A stretch of DNA of 40,345 nt from an uncultured Cellulophaga sp. (GCA_947491225.1 CANLIE010000028.1:1-40345), one strand, 5' to 3'; numbered from the stretch's first letter, positions 9,599 to 17,563 are shown. Notes: generated by a model not told the origin, from the letters alone. Program-made: numbers and translations.

Positions 9599-10618
9599 AT
9601 GGCATATACGAGAACACTTATAGACAAGTTTTTCCTTGTTATAAAAGGGCTCTGTATGGGTGCCGCAAATAAAGTTCCTGGCGTATCTGGAGGCATTGTT
9701 GCTTTTGTTGGTGGTTTTTATGAAGAATTTATATACTCTTTGCAAAAAATAAACTTCAAAGCATTTAAGCTTCTTATAAACGGAAGGATTAAAAGCTTTT
9801 ATACTTATATAAATGGTTCCTTCTTATTTCTATTAATTTTTGGAATGCTCGTAAGCTATTTCAGCATCTCTAAGCTACTAGATTATTTTCTGTCGCATAA
9901 AGAGTTGTATGTTTGGTCAACCTTCTTTGGAATGATAGTAGGATCTATATACTATATTGGAAAAGATTTTAACCATTGGAACAAAAAAACAATACTTGCT
10001 GGAATAATTGGATTAGTTATAGGAATCTCAATAAGTTTTTTAAACCCTGCTAAAGAAAATAATAATCTTTTATTTATTTTTTTCTGTGGAATAATAAGTG
10101 TTTCTGGTATGACATTACCAGGCTTATCAGGGTCATTTATATTAATACTTTTAGGTAATTATGTACTGCTTTTAGTAGATTCTGTAAACGCCTTATACGA
10201 TACATTTTCTGAAATAATCAATGGAGATTTCAGTTTTACCAATAACCCTGAACGTATAAGTACCTTAAAAATATTAGGTGTTTTTACATTAGGATCAGCA
10301 ACAGGTTTAGTTACATTATCTCACATTATAAGTTATGTCCTTAAACATTACAAACATATAACCACTATAGTTATTATAGGTTTTATAACTGGTTCATTAG
10401 GAGTTGTTTGGCCGTGGAAAAAAACAGTTTACAAAATAGATGATTTCGGAAATATTTTAATGGATTCTGACGGAAATAAAATTATTAAAAATTATTCTCG
10501 ATATTTTCCTGATTTTCAAATTTCTGAAACTTGGTGGTCCATTTTTTTTGTTGTTATGGGAATAAGTATTTTATTAGTTTTAGATTGGTATGGAAAAAAC
10601 AGAAAAGCTACAACATAG
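9599..10618 (+). CDS. DUF368 polyprenyl-phosphate translocase family protein (copy 2)
   Basis: A 339-residue membrane protein, paralogous to the gene just before it and also of the DUF368 (PopT) family. The two share the frame KGLxMGAA..VPGVSGG and LPGxSGxFILxLLGxY. In this copy the first signature reads GAANKVPGVSGGI, so the Asp of copy 1 (GAADVV) is Asn and the next residue is Lys. An extra 25-30 residue polar loop between two C-terminal membrane segments (near 270-300, with DSDGNKIIKNYSRY) explains the greater length. The reading frame runs 29 nt into aroE. Whether the pair works as a heterodimer or on different lipids is not known. Confidence 0.85.
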   Translation: MAYTRTLIDKFFLVIKGLCMGAANKVPGVSGGIVAFVGGFYEEFIYSLQKINFKAFKLLINGRIKSFYTYINGSFLFLLIFGMLVSYFSISKLLDYFLSHKELYVWSTFFGMIVGSIYYIGKDFNHWNKKTILAGIIGLVIGISISFLNPAKENNNLLFIFFCGIISVSGMTLPGLSGSFILILLGNYVLLLVDSVNALYDTFSEIINGDFSFTNNPERISTLKILGVFTLGSATGLVTLSHIISYVLKHYKHITTIVIIGFITGSLGVVWPWKKTVYKIDDFGNILMDSDGNKIIKNYSRYFPDFQISETWWSIFFVVMGISILLVLDWYGKNRKATT

Positions 10619-11342
10619 GTTTGGGTTAATTGGTAAGAACATTTCTTATTCCTTTTCCAAAAGATATTTTATCCAAAAATTCAAGGAACTAGGTTTAGAT
10701 AATTATTCTTATGAAAACTATGACTTTCAGAATATTGAAGAATTTAAATCATTAATTAGTAGCAATTCAAACATAAAAGGATGTAATGTAACCATTCCAT
10801 ATAAAGAAAGCATTATTCAATTTTTAAACGAGATAGACTCTAAAGCAGAAAAAATTGGAGCTGTAAACACCATAAAATTCACAAACAAAGGCACTATTGG
10901 TTATAATACAGATGCTTACGGTTTTCAAAAATCTATTGAACCGCATCTAAAAAAGCATCATACAAATGCACTTATATTAGGAACTGGAGGAGCTTCAAAG
11001 GCTGTTAAATATGTTTTGGAAGAAATGGGGATTATATGTGTTTATGTCTCTAGAAAGCCTTTAAAAAACCAAATTGGTTATACAGATTTAGATGAAAAAA
11101 TAATAAAAAAGCACACAGTTATTATTAATTGCACCCCTTTAGGCACATATCCCAATGTAAATTTGAAACCAGACATTCCCTATTTGTATATAACTAAAAG
11201 CCATCTACTTTTTGACCTTATTTATAATCCTAATAAAACTGCTTTTCTAAGTGCAGGTGAAGAATATGGCGCTTGTATTTGTAACGGACAAGATATGCTA
11301 GAAAACCAAGCAGAAGAAGCATGGAGAATTTGGAATAGCTAA
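10590..11342 (+). CDS. aroE: Shikimate dehydrogenase
   Basis: Cytoplasmic NADPH-dependent enzyme that reduces 3-dehydroshikimate to shikimate in the chorismate pathway. At 250 residues it is slightly shorter than the usual 270. The substrate site (GLIGKNISYSFSKRYF, 12-27) has Tyr and Phe at places where many homologues have His and Leu. The catalytic Lys72 sits in CNVTIPYKESI and Asp108 in YNTDAYGF. The nucleotide-binding loop GTGGASKA spans 131-138. A C-terminal NGQDMLENQAEEAWRIW motif closes the fold. The ATG at 10590 lies within the end of the preceding DUF368 gene (29-nt overlap, different frame), which implies translational coupling. thrC follows after only 16 nt. Confidence 0.95.
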   Translation: MEKTEKLQHRFGLIGKNISYSFSKRYFIQKFKELGLDNYSYENYDFQNIEEFKSLISSNSNIKGCNVTIPYKESIIQFLNEIDSKAEKIGAVNTIKFTNKGTIGYNTDAYGFQKSIEPHLKKHHTNALILGTGGASKAVKYVLEEMGIICVYVSRKPLKNQIGYTDLDEKIIKKHTVIINCTPLGTYPNVNLKPDIPYLYITKSHLLFDLIYNPNKTAFLSAGEEYGACICNGQDMLENQAEEAWRIWNS

Positions 11343-11358
11343 AAAATTTTACAAAAAA

Positions 11359-12651
11359 ATGAATTATTACAGTTTAAATAAAAAAGCACCAAACACGTCA
11401 TTTAAAGATGCGGTAATTAGAGGAATTGCTCCAGACAGGGGTTTATATTTTCCTGAAAAGATTAATCCTCTAACTAATGAGTTCTTTTCAATATTAGATT
11501 CCTTGGATAATAATGAAATTGCTTACACTGCTATTAAACAATTTATTGGTGATGAAATACCTACAGAAAAATTAAAAGAAATAATAAAAGAAGTTTTAGA
11601 TTTTAATTTTCCTGTTGTACCTATTGAAGAAAATATAGGTACTTTAGAGCTTTTTCACGGACCAACAATGGCCTTTAAAGATGTAGGCGCTCGCTTTATG
11701 GCTCGCTGTCTGGGTTATTTTTCTGAAGGAAACACTAATGAGATAACTGTTTTGGTTGCCACATCTGGTGATACTGGTGGGGCTGTTGCAAATGGTTTTT
11801 TAGGAGTTAAAGGGGTTAACGTAGTTATACTTTACCCTAGTGGTAAAGTAAGTGAAATACAAGAAAAACAACTAACCACTCTTGGCAAAAACATCACCGC
11901 TTTAGAAGTAAATGGCACTTTTGATGATTGCCAAGCAATGGTTAAAAAATCTTTTTTAGATGAAGATTTATTAAAAAATATGCAGCTTACATCTGCTAAC
12001 TCCATTAATGTTGCTCGTTGGTTACCACAATTGTTTTATTTCCTATTTGCATATAAGCAGGCACTAGCAAAAGGTAAAGAAATTGTTTTTTCTATACCTA
12101 GTGGTAATTTTGGTAACATCTGTGCAGGTATTATAGCACAACAATTGGGTATGCCTGTAAAGCATTTTATAGCAGCTACTAATGTTAATGATGTAGTTCC
12201 TAAATTTATGCAAACTGGTAAATATGAGCCAAAACCATCTAAGACTACAATATCTAATGCAATGGATGTAGGTAATCCTAGTAATTTTATAAGAATTCAA
12301 CATATTTATCAGAATGATTTAAATATTATACGTCAAAACATTTCTTCATATTCTTTTTCAGATGTTGAAACAAAAACAGCAATGAAAGAACTATATGAAA
12401 ATAGTGATTATATTGCAGATCCTCATGGAGCAATTAGTTACTTAGGGCTAAAAAAATATTTAAAAGACAAACCAAACACCTACGGTATTTTCTTAGAAAC
12501 CGCACATCCTGTTAAGTTCTTAGGCGTAGTGGAAGAAACAATAAACAGGAAACTTACAATTCCTTCTCAAATTGAAAAAGTAATGCACAAAGAGAAGAAA
12601 TCCATTAAAATATCTACATACCTAGAGCTAAAAGAATATTTATTAAAATAG
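11359..12651 (+). CDS. thrC: Threonine synthase
   Basis: PLP enzyme that converts O-phosphohomoserine to threonine, the last step of the pathway whose earlier steps are encoded by thrA and thrB about 22 kb downstream. At 430 residues it is the E. coli ThrC-like class. The PLP lysine is K107 in GPTMAFKDVGARF. TSGDTGGAVANGF (near 135) and IPSGNFGNICAG (near 245) bind the cofactor phosphate, and ETAHPVKF lies near the C-terminus. It sits 16 nt behind aroE with no room for a promoter, so it should be read from the DUF368-aroE transcript. This is an unusual place for thrC; see findings. Confidence 0.96.
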   Translation: MNYYSLNKKAPNTSFKDAVIRGIAPDRGLYFPEKINPLTNEFFSILDSLDNNEIAYTAIKQFIGDEIPTEKLKEIIKEVLDFNFPVVPIEENIGTLELFHGPTMAFKDVGARFMARCLGYFSEGNTNEITVLVATSGDTGGAVANGFLGVKGVNVVILYPSGKVSEIQEKQLTTLGKNITALEVNGTFDDCQAMVKKSFLDEDLLKNMQLTSANSINVARWLPQLFYFLFAYKQALAKGKEIVFSIPSGNFGNICAGIIAQQLGMPVKHFIAATNVNDVVPKFMQTGKYEPKPSKTTISNAMDVGNPSNFIRIQHIYQNDLNIIRQNISSYSFSDVETKTAMKELYENSDYIADPHGAISYLGLKKYLKDKPNTYGIFLETAHPVKFLGVVEETINRKLTIPSQIEKVMHKEKKSIKISTYLELKEYLLK

Positions 12652-12660
12652 TTAAAAACT

Positions 12661-12690
12661 ACTACCTAAGTTAATTCTAACTTAGGTAGT
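12661..12690 (+). terminator. Strong hairpin after thrC
   Basis: ACTACCTAAGTTA and TAACTTAGGTAGT pair perfectly over 13 bp around the loop ATTC, nine bases after the thrC stop. The tail (ATAAAATTATC) is A/T-rich but not a T-run, so it may be a terminator or an mRNA 3'-end protector. It marks the end of the aroE-thrC transcript. Confidence 0.65.
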
Positions 12691-12811
12691 ATAAAATTAT
12701 CTAAAGCACTATAGAGAGGACATCATTTAGCTTTATTTCTTAAAATTAGTGGTGAATAAACAACCTATAAAAAAGTTTAAAACCTTACAGCTTTTCTCCA
12801 CTTATTTTCAA

Positions 12812-12819
12812 TAAATTTG
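12812..12819 (+). promoter_or_regulatory. Candidate -7 promoter element for gcvT
   Basis: TAAATTTG fits TAnnTTTG and ends 21 nt before the ATG at 12841. It overlaps the upstream TTG at 12817, which argues that translation starts at 12841 instead. No -33 TTTG is at the expected place. The 189-nt region shows no glycine-riboswitch sequence. Confidence 0.45.
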
Positions 12820-12840
12820 TTCATCAAAAAAAACTATACT

Positions 12841-13926
12841 ATGAAAGATACAGCTCTTACAAAAACACATAAAGCTTTAGGCGCAAAAATGGCTCCTTTT
12901 GCTGGTTATAATATGCCTATTTCTTACGCTGGTGTTACTATAGAACATAAAACCATCCGTGAAGGTGTAGGTGTTTTTGATGTATCACATATGGGAGAAT
13001 TTTTAATTGAAGGCCCTAAAGCTTTAGATTTAATACAGAAAGTAACATCTAATGATGCTTCAAAGTTAACCATTGGCAAAGCGCAGTATAGTTGTTTACC
13101 TAACGAAACAGGAGGAATTGTTGATGATTTAATTGTATACAGAATTAAAGAAGAACAATATTTATTAGTAGTTAATGCTTCTAATATTGATAAGGATTGG
13201 AGTCATATTTCTAAATACAATGAATCTATTGGTGCAGATATTCGTAACATATCTGAAAATTATTCGCTTTTGGCAATACAAGGTCCTAAGGCAATAGAAG
13301 CTATGCAATCTTTAACATCTGTAGATTTATCAACCATTAAGTTTTACACTTTTGAAGTATCTAATTTTGCTGGAATAGAAAATGTTATAATTTCTGCAAC
13401 TGGGTATACAGGATCTGGTGGGTTTGAAATATATTGTAAAAACGAAGAGGTAAAACAAATATGGGATAAAGTATTTGAAGCTGGATCTGCATATGAAATT
13501 AAACCAATTGGTTTGGCGGCAAGAGATACCTTACGCTTAGAAATGGGGTATTGCCTATACGGAAATGACATTGATGACACAACCTCTCCGTTTGAAGCTG
13601 GACTTGGGTGGATTACAAAATTTACCAAAGATTTTGTAAACAGTGAAGCTTTGGCAAAAGAAAAAGCACATGGTTCTGAACGTAAATTAATAGCTTTTAA
13701 ATTAAATGAAAGAGGTATTCCTAGACAAGGATATGATATTGTAGATACTAACGGAAATAAAGTTGGAGTTGTAACTTCTGGTACAATGTCTCCTTCTTTA
13801 AACAAAGGTATAGGCATGGGCTATGTACCTACCATCCTTTCTGATATTGGTAACCAAATTTACATACAAATTAGAAAAAAAGCAATCCCAGCAACAGTTG
13901 TAAAACTACCTTTTTACAAAGGGTAA
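12841..13926 (+). CDS. gcvT: Aminomethyltransferase, glycine cleavage T-protein
   Basis: Folate-dependent T-protein of the glycine cleavage system. It takes the aminomethyl group from lipoylated H-protein and releases ammonia and 5,10-methylene-tetrahydrofolate. The 361-residue length is standard. Family motifs are [30 protein letters not shown] at about 22-51 (Asp and His in VFDVSHMGE), the folate-site region [12 protein letters not shown] (about 188), [12 protein letters not shown] (about 226) and the C-terminal barrel with [21 protein letters not shown]. The ATG at 12841 gives the usual [19 protein letters not shown] start; a TTG eight codons upstream overlaps the candidate promoter. No gcvH or gcvP is in the window, so the system is scattered, as is common in this group. 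Confidence 0.95.
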   Translation: MKDTALTKTHKALGAKMAPFAGYNMPISYAGVTIEHKTIREGVGVFDVSHMGEFLIEGPKALDLIQKVTSNDASKLTIGKAQYSCLPNETGGIVDDLIVYRIKEEQYLLVVNASNIDKDWSHISKYNESIGADIRNISENYSLLAIQGPKAIEAMQSLTSVDLSTIKFYTFEVSNFAGIENVIISATGYTGSGGFEIYCKNEEVKQIWDKVFEAGSAYEIKPIGLAARDTLRLEMGYCLYGNDIDDTTSPFEAGLGWITKFTKDFVNSEALAKEKAHGSERKLIAFKLNERGIPRQGYDIVDTNGNKVGVVTSGTMSPSLNKGIGMGYVPTILSDIGNQIYIQIRKKAIPATVVKLPFYKG

Positions 13927-13949
13927 CATACAACTTAAGGTAAAGATGC

Positions 13950-14780
13950 ATGGATGGAGATAGAAAGAATAAAATTTTAATATTAGGTGCAAGTGGATTT
14001 ATAGGAAATGCAATCTATAAAGAGCTTTGCACCTTTTATGATTCTTATGGAACGTATTGTTATAATGAAAACGAATACAAAGAAAATCAACAATTTTATA
14101 AGTATAATATAGAGGATATAGATACATATGAACTATTAAAAACTGTAAAACCAGATTTTATCATATCTGCCATACGTGGTGATTTTTCAGCACAAGTTCT
14201 AGCACACCAACACATTGTTGAATATGTTACTAAGCATAAAAGCAAACTAATATTTCTATCCTCTGCCAATGTATTTGATGCCTACAGCAAATACCCATCT
14301 TATGAATACGACAAAACCTTATCTCTTAGTATATATGGTAGATTAAAAATTACAATAGAAAATATGCTACTGAGGCTACCAAAGAATAAAGGTGTAATTA
14401 TTAGATTACCTATGGTTTTTGGCAACAATTCGCCTAGAATAAAAGAAATAAAGGCTGCAATTAATAAAAAAGAATCTATTGAAATTTTTCCTAATCTAAT
14501 ACTTAATGTGACCTACATTGATAAACTCACACAACAGATTCATTATATTATAAATCATAACAAAAACGGAATATTTCATCTAGGAAGCAATGACTTAGTT
14601 CATCATGACGAATTTATTAAAGACATCATAAAAAAAATAGGTCTATACAGCCCTATCTATAAACAAGTATATACAAGTAATGAAGACAGATATTTAGCTG
14701 TACTTCCAAAAAGTAACAAACTTCCAAAACATTTACGCTTTACATTCCAAGACACTATAGATCATCATCTTTTTTCCTAA
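13950..14780 (+). CDS. NAD(P)-dependent sugar-nucleotide epimerase/reductase-like SDR protein
   Basis: A 276-residue extended short-chain dehydrogenase/reductase resembling RmlD-type dTDP-4-dehydrorhamnose reductases. The Rossmann loop ILGASGFIGN is at 10-20. The active site is complete: Ser104 or Ser105 in FLSSANVF and the YxxxK pair Tyr129/Lys133 in SIYGRLK. RLPMVFGNNSPR (near 150) and VTYIDKLTQQ (near 188) are typical of the family's substrate half. The substrate cannot be assigned, as no other nucleotide-sugar genes are nearby. It starts 24 nt after gcvT and is probably co-transcribed with it. Confidence 0.75.
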   Translation: MDGDRKNKILILGASGFIGNAIYKELCTFYDSYGTYCYNENEYKENQQFYKYNIEDIDTYELLKTVKPDFIISAIRGDFSAQVLAHQHIVEYVTKHKSKLIFLSSANVFDAYSKYPSYEYDKTLSLSIYGRLKITIENMLLRLPKNKGVIIRLPMVFGNNSPRIKEIKAAINKKESIEIFPNLILNVTYIDKLTQQIHYIINHNKNGIFHLGSNDLVHHDEFIKDIIKKIGLYSPIYKQVYTSNEDRYLAVLPKSNKLPKHLRFTFQDTIDHHLFS

Positions 14781-14807
14781 TCGTAGTTTTTTAGTTTTTA
14801 CTTCATG

Positions 14808-14815
14808 TAACTTTG
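14808..14815 (+). promoter_or_regulatory. Candidate -7 promoter element for the pterin dehydratase gene
   Basis: TAACTTTG matches TAnnTTTG and ends 22 nt before the ATG at 14838. It lies in the 57-nt gap after the SDR gene. No clear -33 TTTG is seen. Confidence 0.45.
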
Positions 14816-14837
14816 CAACACACTAAATTTTAGAAAG

Positions 14838-15125
14838 ATGCAAAAATATACAACTGAAGAGATAACTAAGAAGCTAAATGATTTAGATGGTTGGGATTAC
14901 ACTGATGGTGTCTTAGAAACTACATTTGAGTTTAAAAATTTTAAAGAAACATTTTGTGTAATGACTCGTATCGCTTTTGAATGTGAAATTCAAAACCACC
15001 ATCCAGATTGGAGTAATGTATACAATACACTTACAATACGTTTACATACACATGATGCCAATGGTATAACGGAAAAAGATTTTAAACTTGCCAAAACCAT
15101 TGAAGATATTATTGAAAGTGAATAA
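14838..15125 (+). CDS. 4a-hydroxytetrahydrobiopterin dehydratase (pterin-4a-carbinolamine dehydratase)
   Basis: A 95-residue single-domain protein of the PCD/DCoH family. These enzymes dehydrate 4a-hydroxytetrahydrobiopterin, made by aromatic amino-acid hydroxylases, so the pterin cofactor can be recycled. The whole active-site pattern is present: H54-H55-P56 in QNHHPDWSN, then VYNTLTIRLHTHD with H72, then GITEKDFKLA with D81. Length is typical. No phenylalanine hydroxylase gene is in the window to pair it with. Confidence 0.93.
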   Translation: MQKYTTEEITKKLNDLDGWDYTDGVLETTFEFKNFKETFCVMTRIAFECEIQNHHPDWSNVYNTLTIRLHTHDANGITEKDFKLAKTIEDIIESE

Positions 15126-15309
15126 TGTATATATAAGCCATATCATATAAAGTTAAAAAGATTATAATCTTAGCTTGTTTTAAAATCTCTTTCTACTGTA
15201 AACCAACCTTCTGTAATGGAAACTGAAATGAATTTAAAAGGTAGTATTGTGCTTATATGTTTAAAAATGGACATACAAAAAAAGTTTAAAACACTTCAAT
15301 TTCAAAAAA

Positions 15310-16272
15310 CTAATCTAAAAGTTTAGCTTCAGTATTTTTTAATATTTCTCTTACTCGGTCTTTTAAACTCTCTGGCTTTAAGATTTTTGCATATTCTCCA
15401 AACATTAAATACCACCTTGGAAAGCTATGCTCCAAATCTGATGTCATAAAAGTCATTTCTGTATGGTTTTGTAATTTCTTTTCGGAAATATATCCATAAT
15501 GTTTTCGTCCTTCATTAATATATCTAGCTACTTCATTATTAACCAAAATTTTAACTTCAGTTTTAGGTGTAGCCACTTTTTTTTCATAATGATCATCTAG
15601 TGTACCATGCTCCATTGCAAAATTAATTGTAGCTCTCTTTATAAGCAACATTCTATCTGTTCTAAAATGTCTATAACTTTTTCTATTATGACAATACCCC
15701 AACACATACCAAAAACCATTTTCGTGAAAAAGCCCAACAGGCTCTATGTGACGTTCTGATGGTGTTGACGCTTCTAAAGATTGATATTTTAAAAAAACTT
15801 GCTTTTTCTGTGCAATACTTTCAAAAAGAATTTCAAAAACATTGGGAAGATTTGCATTAAAAAGAATTTGGGATGAATCTACTTTAATTTGGTTTTCCAA
15901 TACAGAGACCCAATCTTTTTCTCTTCCTCGTAATACAGATTTTATTTTATACATAGCAGATTTGTGATATTCTCCAAGTGATTTATCTACAAATTTTTGC
16001 ATCAATTTTTCGGCTGCAACAAAACTACTAGCTTCTTCCCGAGTGAACATAACAGGAGGTAGGCGATAGCCTTCCATTATGGAATACCCTACACCAGCTT
16101 CGCTTATAATTGGCACTCCAGATGCTTCCAACGTTCTAATATCCCTATAAATCGTACGTAAACTAACTTGAAAACGATTTGCTAATTCTAGGGCTTTTAC
16201 AATTCGTTTAGATTGCAGTTGAATAAAGATTGCCACAATACGATCAAATCGTTTTACTGTATCTACACTCAT
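15310..16272 (-). CDS. WYL-domain (YafY-type) transcriptional regulator
   Basis: A 320-residue DNA-binding regulator. The N-terminal HTH (about 5-60) contains ALELANRFQVSLRTIYRDIRTLEASGVPI, the classic DeoR/HTH_11 recognition segment, followed by GYRLPPVMF. The C-terminal WYL domain (about 140-225) includes ERHIEPVGLFHENGFWYVLGYC and YRHFRTDRM; it binds an effector, possibly a nucleic-acid or nucleotide ligand. An in-frame ATG at 16392 would add 40 hydrophobic residues unlike the family. A TAnnTTTG element at 16292-16299 (minus strand) lies inside that extension, so the start at 16272 is preferred. It is divergent from the DinB gene, whose promoter carries a palindrome: a likely repressor-target pair. 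Confidence 0.88.
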   Translation of the reverse strand: MSVDTVKRFDRIVAIFIQLQSKRIVKALELANRFQVSLRTIYRDIRTLEASGVPIISEAGVGYSIMEGYRLPPVMFTREEASSFVAAEKLMQKFVDKSLGEYHKSAMYKIKSVLRGREKDWVSVLENQIKVDSSQILFNANLPNVFEILFESIAQKKQVFLKYQSLEASTPSERHIEPVGLFHENGFWYVLGYCHNRKSYRHFRTDRMLLIKRATINFAMEHGTLDDHYEKKVATPKTEVKILVNNEVARYINEGRKHYGYISEKKLQNHTEMTFMTSDLEHSFPRWYLMFGEYAKILKPESLKDRVREILKNTEAKLLD

Positions 16273-16291
16273 AATTACATGACATATATTC

Positions 16292-16299
16292 CAAAGATA
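16292..16299 (-). promoter_or_regulatory. Candidate -7 promoter element for the WYL regulator gene
   Basis: On the minus strand this reads TATCTTTG, a match to TAnnTTTG, 19 nt before the preferred start at 16272. It makes the longer reading frame from 16392 unlikely. No convincing -33 element is seen. Confidence 0.4.
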
Positions 16300-16463
16300 G
16301 GACTTCAAATTAAAGTAAAAATTGAAAAATGATATCAATTTACTCATAATTACTAATAATTTATAAACAAAAGAAAAGTTGAATGGTAACAATCTAATGT
16401 AAACAGTAATTTTAAAATTGAACCCATTAAATAATGAATTTTAAAAATAGTAAATATACCTAC

Positions 16464-16479
16464 TGACACATAGTTGTCA
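16464..16479. promoter_or_regulatory. Candidate operator: TGACA-N6-TGTCA palindrome
   Basis: A perfect 5-bp inverted repeat with a 6-nt centre lies just upstream of the DinB -7 element and within the intergenic region shared with the divergent WYL regulator gene. Its place over the -33 region would let a dimeric repressor block DinB transcription. That the WYL protein binds here is inference from position and symmetry. Confidence 0.5.
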
Positions 16480-16490
16480 CAAAGGCTATT

Positions 16491-16498
16491 TAGTTTTG
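16491..16498 (+). promoter_or_regulatory. Candidate -7 promoter element for the DinB-family gene
   Basis: TAGTTTTG fits TAnnTTTG and ends 27 nt before the ATG at 16526. The palindrome at 16464-16479 lies where RNA polymerase would contact the -33 region. Confidence 0.5.
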
Positions 16499-16525
16499 TT
16501 CCAGAATCAATAAAATTTAACACTA

Positions 16526-17023
16526 ATGGAAACAACAATGAACGAAAACAAAAAATTACAAGAAGTCATTTCTTCATCAGACTTTTTAAACCATTGGCAA
16601 GGACACAGAAACCTTACGCGTAAGGTAATTGATGTTTTTCCTGAAGACGCCTTTTTTAATCACACCATAGGAGGAATGCGAACATTCTCTGCTATGATTA
16701 TGGAACTTCTTGGCATTGCCGGACCTGGTATAAAAGAAATTGCCACAGGAAAAACCGTTACTTTAAATGAGCATATGGAACATAATAATAGCAAAGAAAA
16801 TGTATTAAAAATGTGGGATAATGCAACTGATGAAATAAATGAATATTGGAACCAAATAAATTTAGAGGATTTTCAAAATAAAATCACACTTTTTGGACAA
16901 TATGAAGGAACTGTTACTTCATCTATACTTTATTTTATTGATAATGAAATACATCATAGAGGACAAGGCTATGTCTATTTAAGGTCTTTAGGAATTGAAC
17001 CTCCAATGTTTTGGGAACGCTAA
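16526..17023 (+). CDS. DinB-family four-helix protein
   Basis: A 165-residue member of the DinB/YfiT-like metalloenzyme superfamily, which includes thiol-S-transferases and damage- or stress-inducible proteins of unknown chemistry. It is predicted to be four long helices. Potential metal ligands are Glu60 in MIMELLGIA, where many relatives have His, and His143/His144 in DNEIHHRGQGYVYLRSLG. The GGMRTFSAMIMEL region (49-61) and the C-terminal YLRSLGIEPP are typical of the Bacteroidota branch. The ATG at 16526 is used; another Met is four codons later. Divergent from a WYL regulator, which probably controls it. The substrate is unknown. Confidence 0.8.
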   Translation: METTMNENKKLQEVISSSDFLNHWQGHRNLTRKVIDVFPEDAFFNHTIGGMRTFSAMIMELLGIAGPGIKEIATGKTVTLNEHMEHNNSKENVLKMWDNATDEINEYWNQINLEDFQNKITLFGQYEGTVTSSILYFIDNEIHHRGQGYVYLRSLGIEPPMFWER

Positions 17024-17040
17024 AAAATATAATTTACATT

Positions 17041-17259
17041 ATGCAAAAGACCATTTTAGTTTTTAAAACATCTGTTCGCTTTAAAAATGATATTAGAAAA
17101 TTAAAACCTATGTTAGATAATTTAATTAATGAATATGGGCGTTGGAGTTTTGATCTTGAAGACTGTGATAAAATCCTAAGGATTGAAACACAATCTCCTA
17201 ACTCTGTAATTATTTCATCAATATTGGAGCATAATGGGTTTTACTGTGAAGAACTATAA
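17041..17259 (+). CDS. Small HMA-like (ferredoxin-fold) protein without metal cysteines
   Basis: A 72-residue acidic protein. The pattern strand (KTILVFKTSV), helix (DIRKLKPMLDNLINEY), strand (WSFDLEDCDKILRIET), helix (SVIISSILEHNGF) fits a beta-alpha-beta-beta-alpha ferredoxin-like fold as in heavy-metal-associated domains. The CxxC metal site of true HMA domains is absent; only two isolated Cys remain. It begins with ATG at 17041, 17 nt after the DinB stop, so the two may share a transcript. I do not know its function. Confidence 0.65.
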   Translation: MQKTILVFKTSVRFKNDIRKLKPMLDNLINEYGRWSFDLEDCDKILRIETQSPNSVIISSILEHNGFYCEEL

Positions 17260-17266
17260 TACTTAC

Positions 17267-17471
17267 AACCTGAGAGTTCGGTTTAAGAATTTGATTAAAA
17301 AAAGCTGTTATATAGAGTGATTTTTCATAGTGAAACTATTAAAAATTGTATTGACCTTTTGGCAGGCTCAAGATTAAAAAGCTTTTGATTTAAAATTTAC
17401 TTGTCTTCAATACAATTTTCTATCGAAAATCAATCAGACTGACATAAATTTTCTTACATCGAACTCAGGTT
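17267..17471. repeat. Large imperfect palindrome (intergenic fold-back element)
   Basis: This 205-bp stretch lies in the 304-nt gene-free gap between two convergent genes. The left arm (17267-17354) and the right arm (17407-17471) are inverted copies of each other with gaps. The outer ends pair as AACCTGAG with CTCAGGTT, then TTCG with CGAA and TAAGAA with TTCTTA. The inner ends pair perfectly over 13 bp (AAAATTGTATTGA with TCAATACAATTTT). The 52-nt centre contains AAAAGCTTTT. No reading frame is evident. It looks like a decayed repetitive palindromic unit; only one copy is in this window. Confidence 0.6.
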
Positions 17472-17477
17472 TACACT

Positions 17478-17518
17478 TAAAAATGTTATGGCTAGTAACT
17501 TAATTTACTAACCATAAC
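17478..17518 (-). terminator. Rho-independent terminator of the carboxylase operon
   Basis: GTTATGG-C-TAGTAA (17485-17498) pairs with TTACTA-A-CCATAAC (17505-17518), a 13-bp stem with one mismatch and a 6-nt loop. Read on the minus strand the stem is followed by ATTTTTAAG. It lies 46 nt after the minus-strand stop at 17564, where the acyl-CoA carboxylase operon should end. Confidence 0.75.
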
Positions 17519-17563
17519 TTTAATTGTTACACTCATTCCTTTTTTATTAATTTTAAATTGTTC

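Noticed and set aside
12652-12840. Possible glycine riboswitch before gcvT
   Set aside because: None of the conserved aptamer core sequences are present; only a terminator hairpin and a promoter-like box are seen.
13344-13817. 157-codon open frame on the minus strand
   Set aside because: Exact antisense of gcvT, which is strongly conserved on +; no recognisable domain.
15158-15171. 14-bp perfect palindrome AAGATTATAATCTT
   Set aside because: A/T-only stem without room for a loop; expected by chance in this composition.
15216-15327. 36-codon open frame on + between two convergent genes
   Set aside because: Short, lysine-rich by base composition, and runs into the end of the WYL gene; no promoter or family signature.
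16273-16392. 40-residue N-terminal extension of the WYL regulator
   Set aside because: It is hydrophobic and unlike the family, and it contains the likely promoter of the gene.
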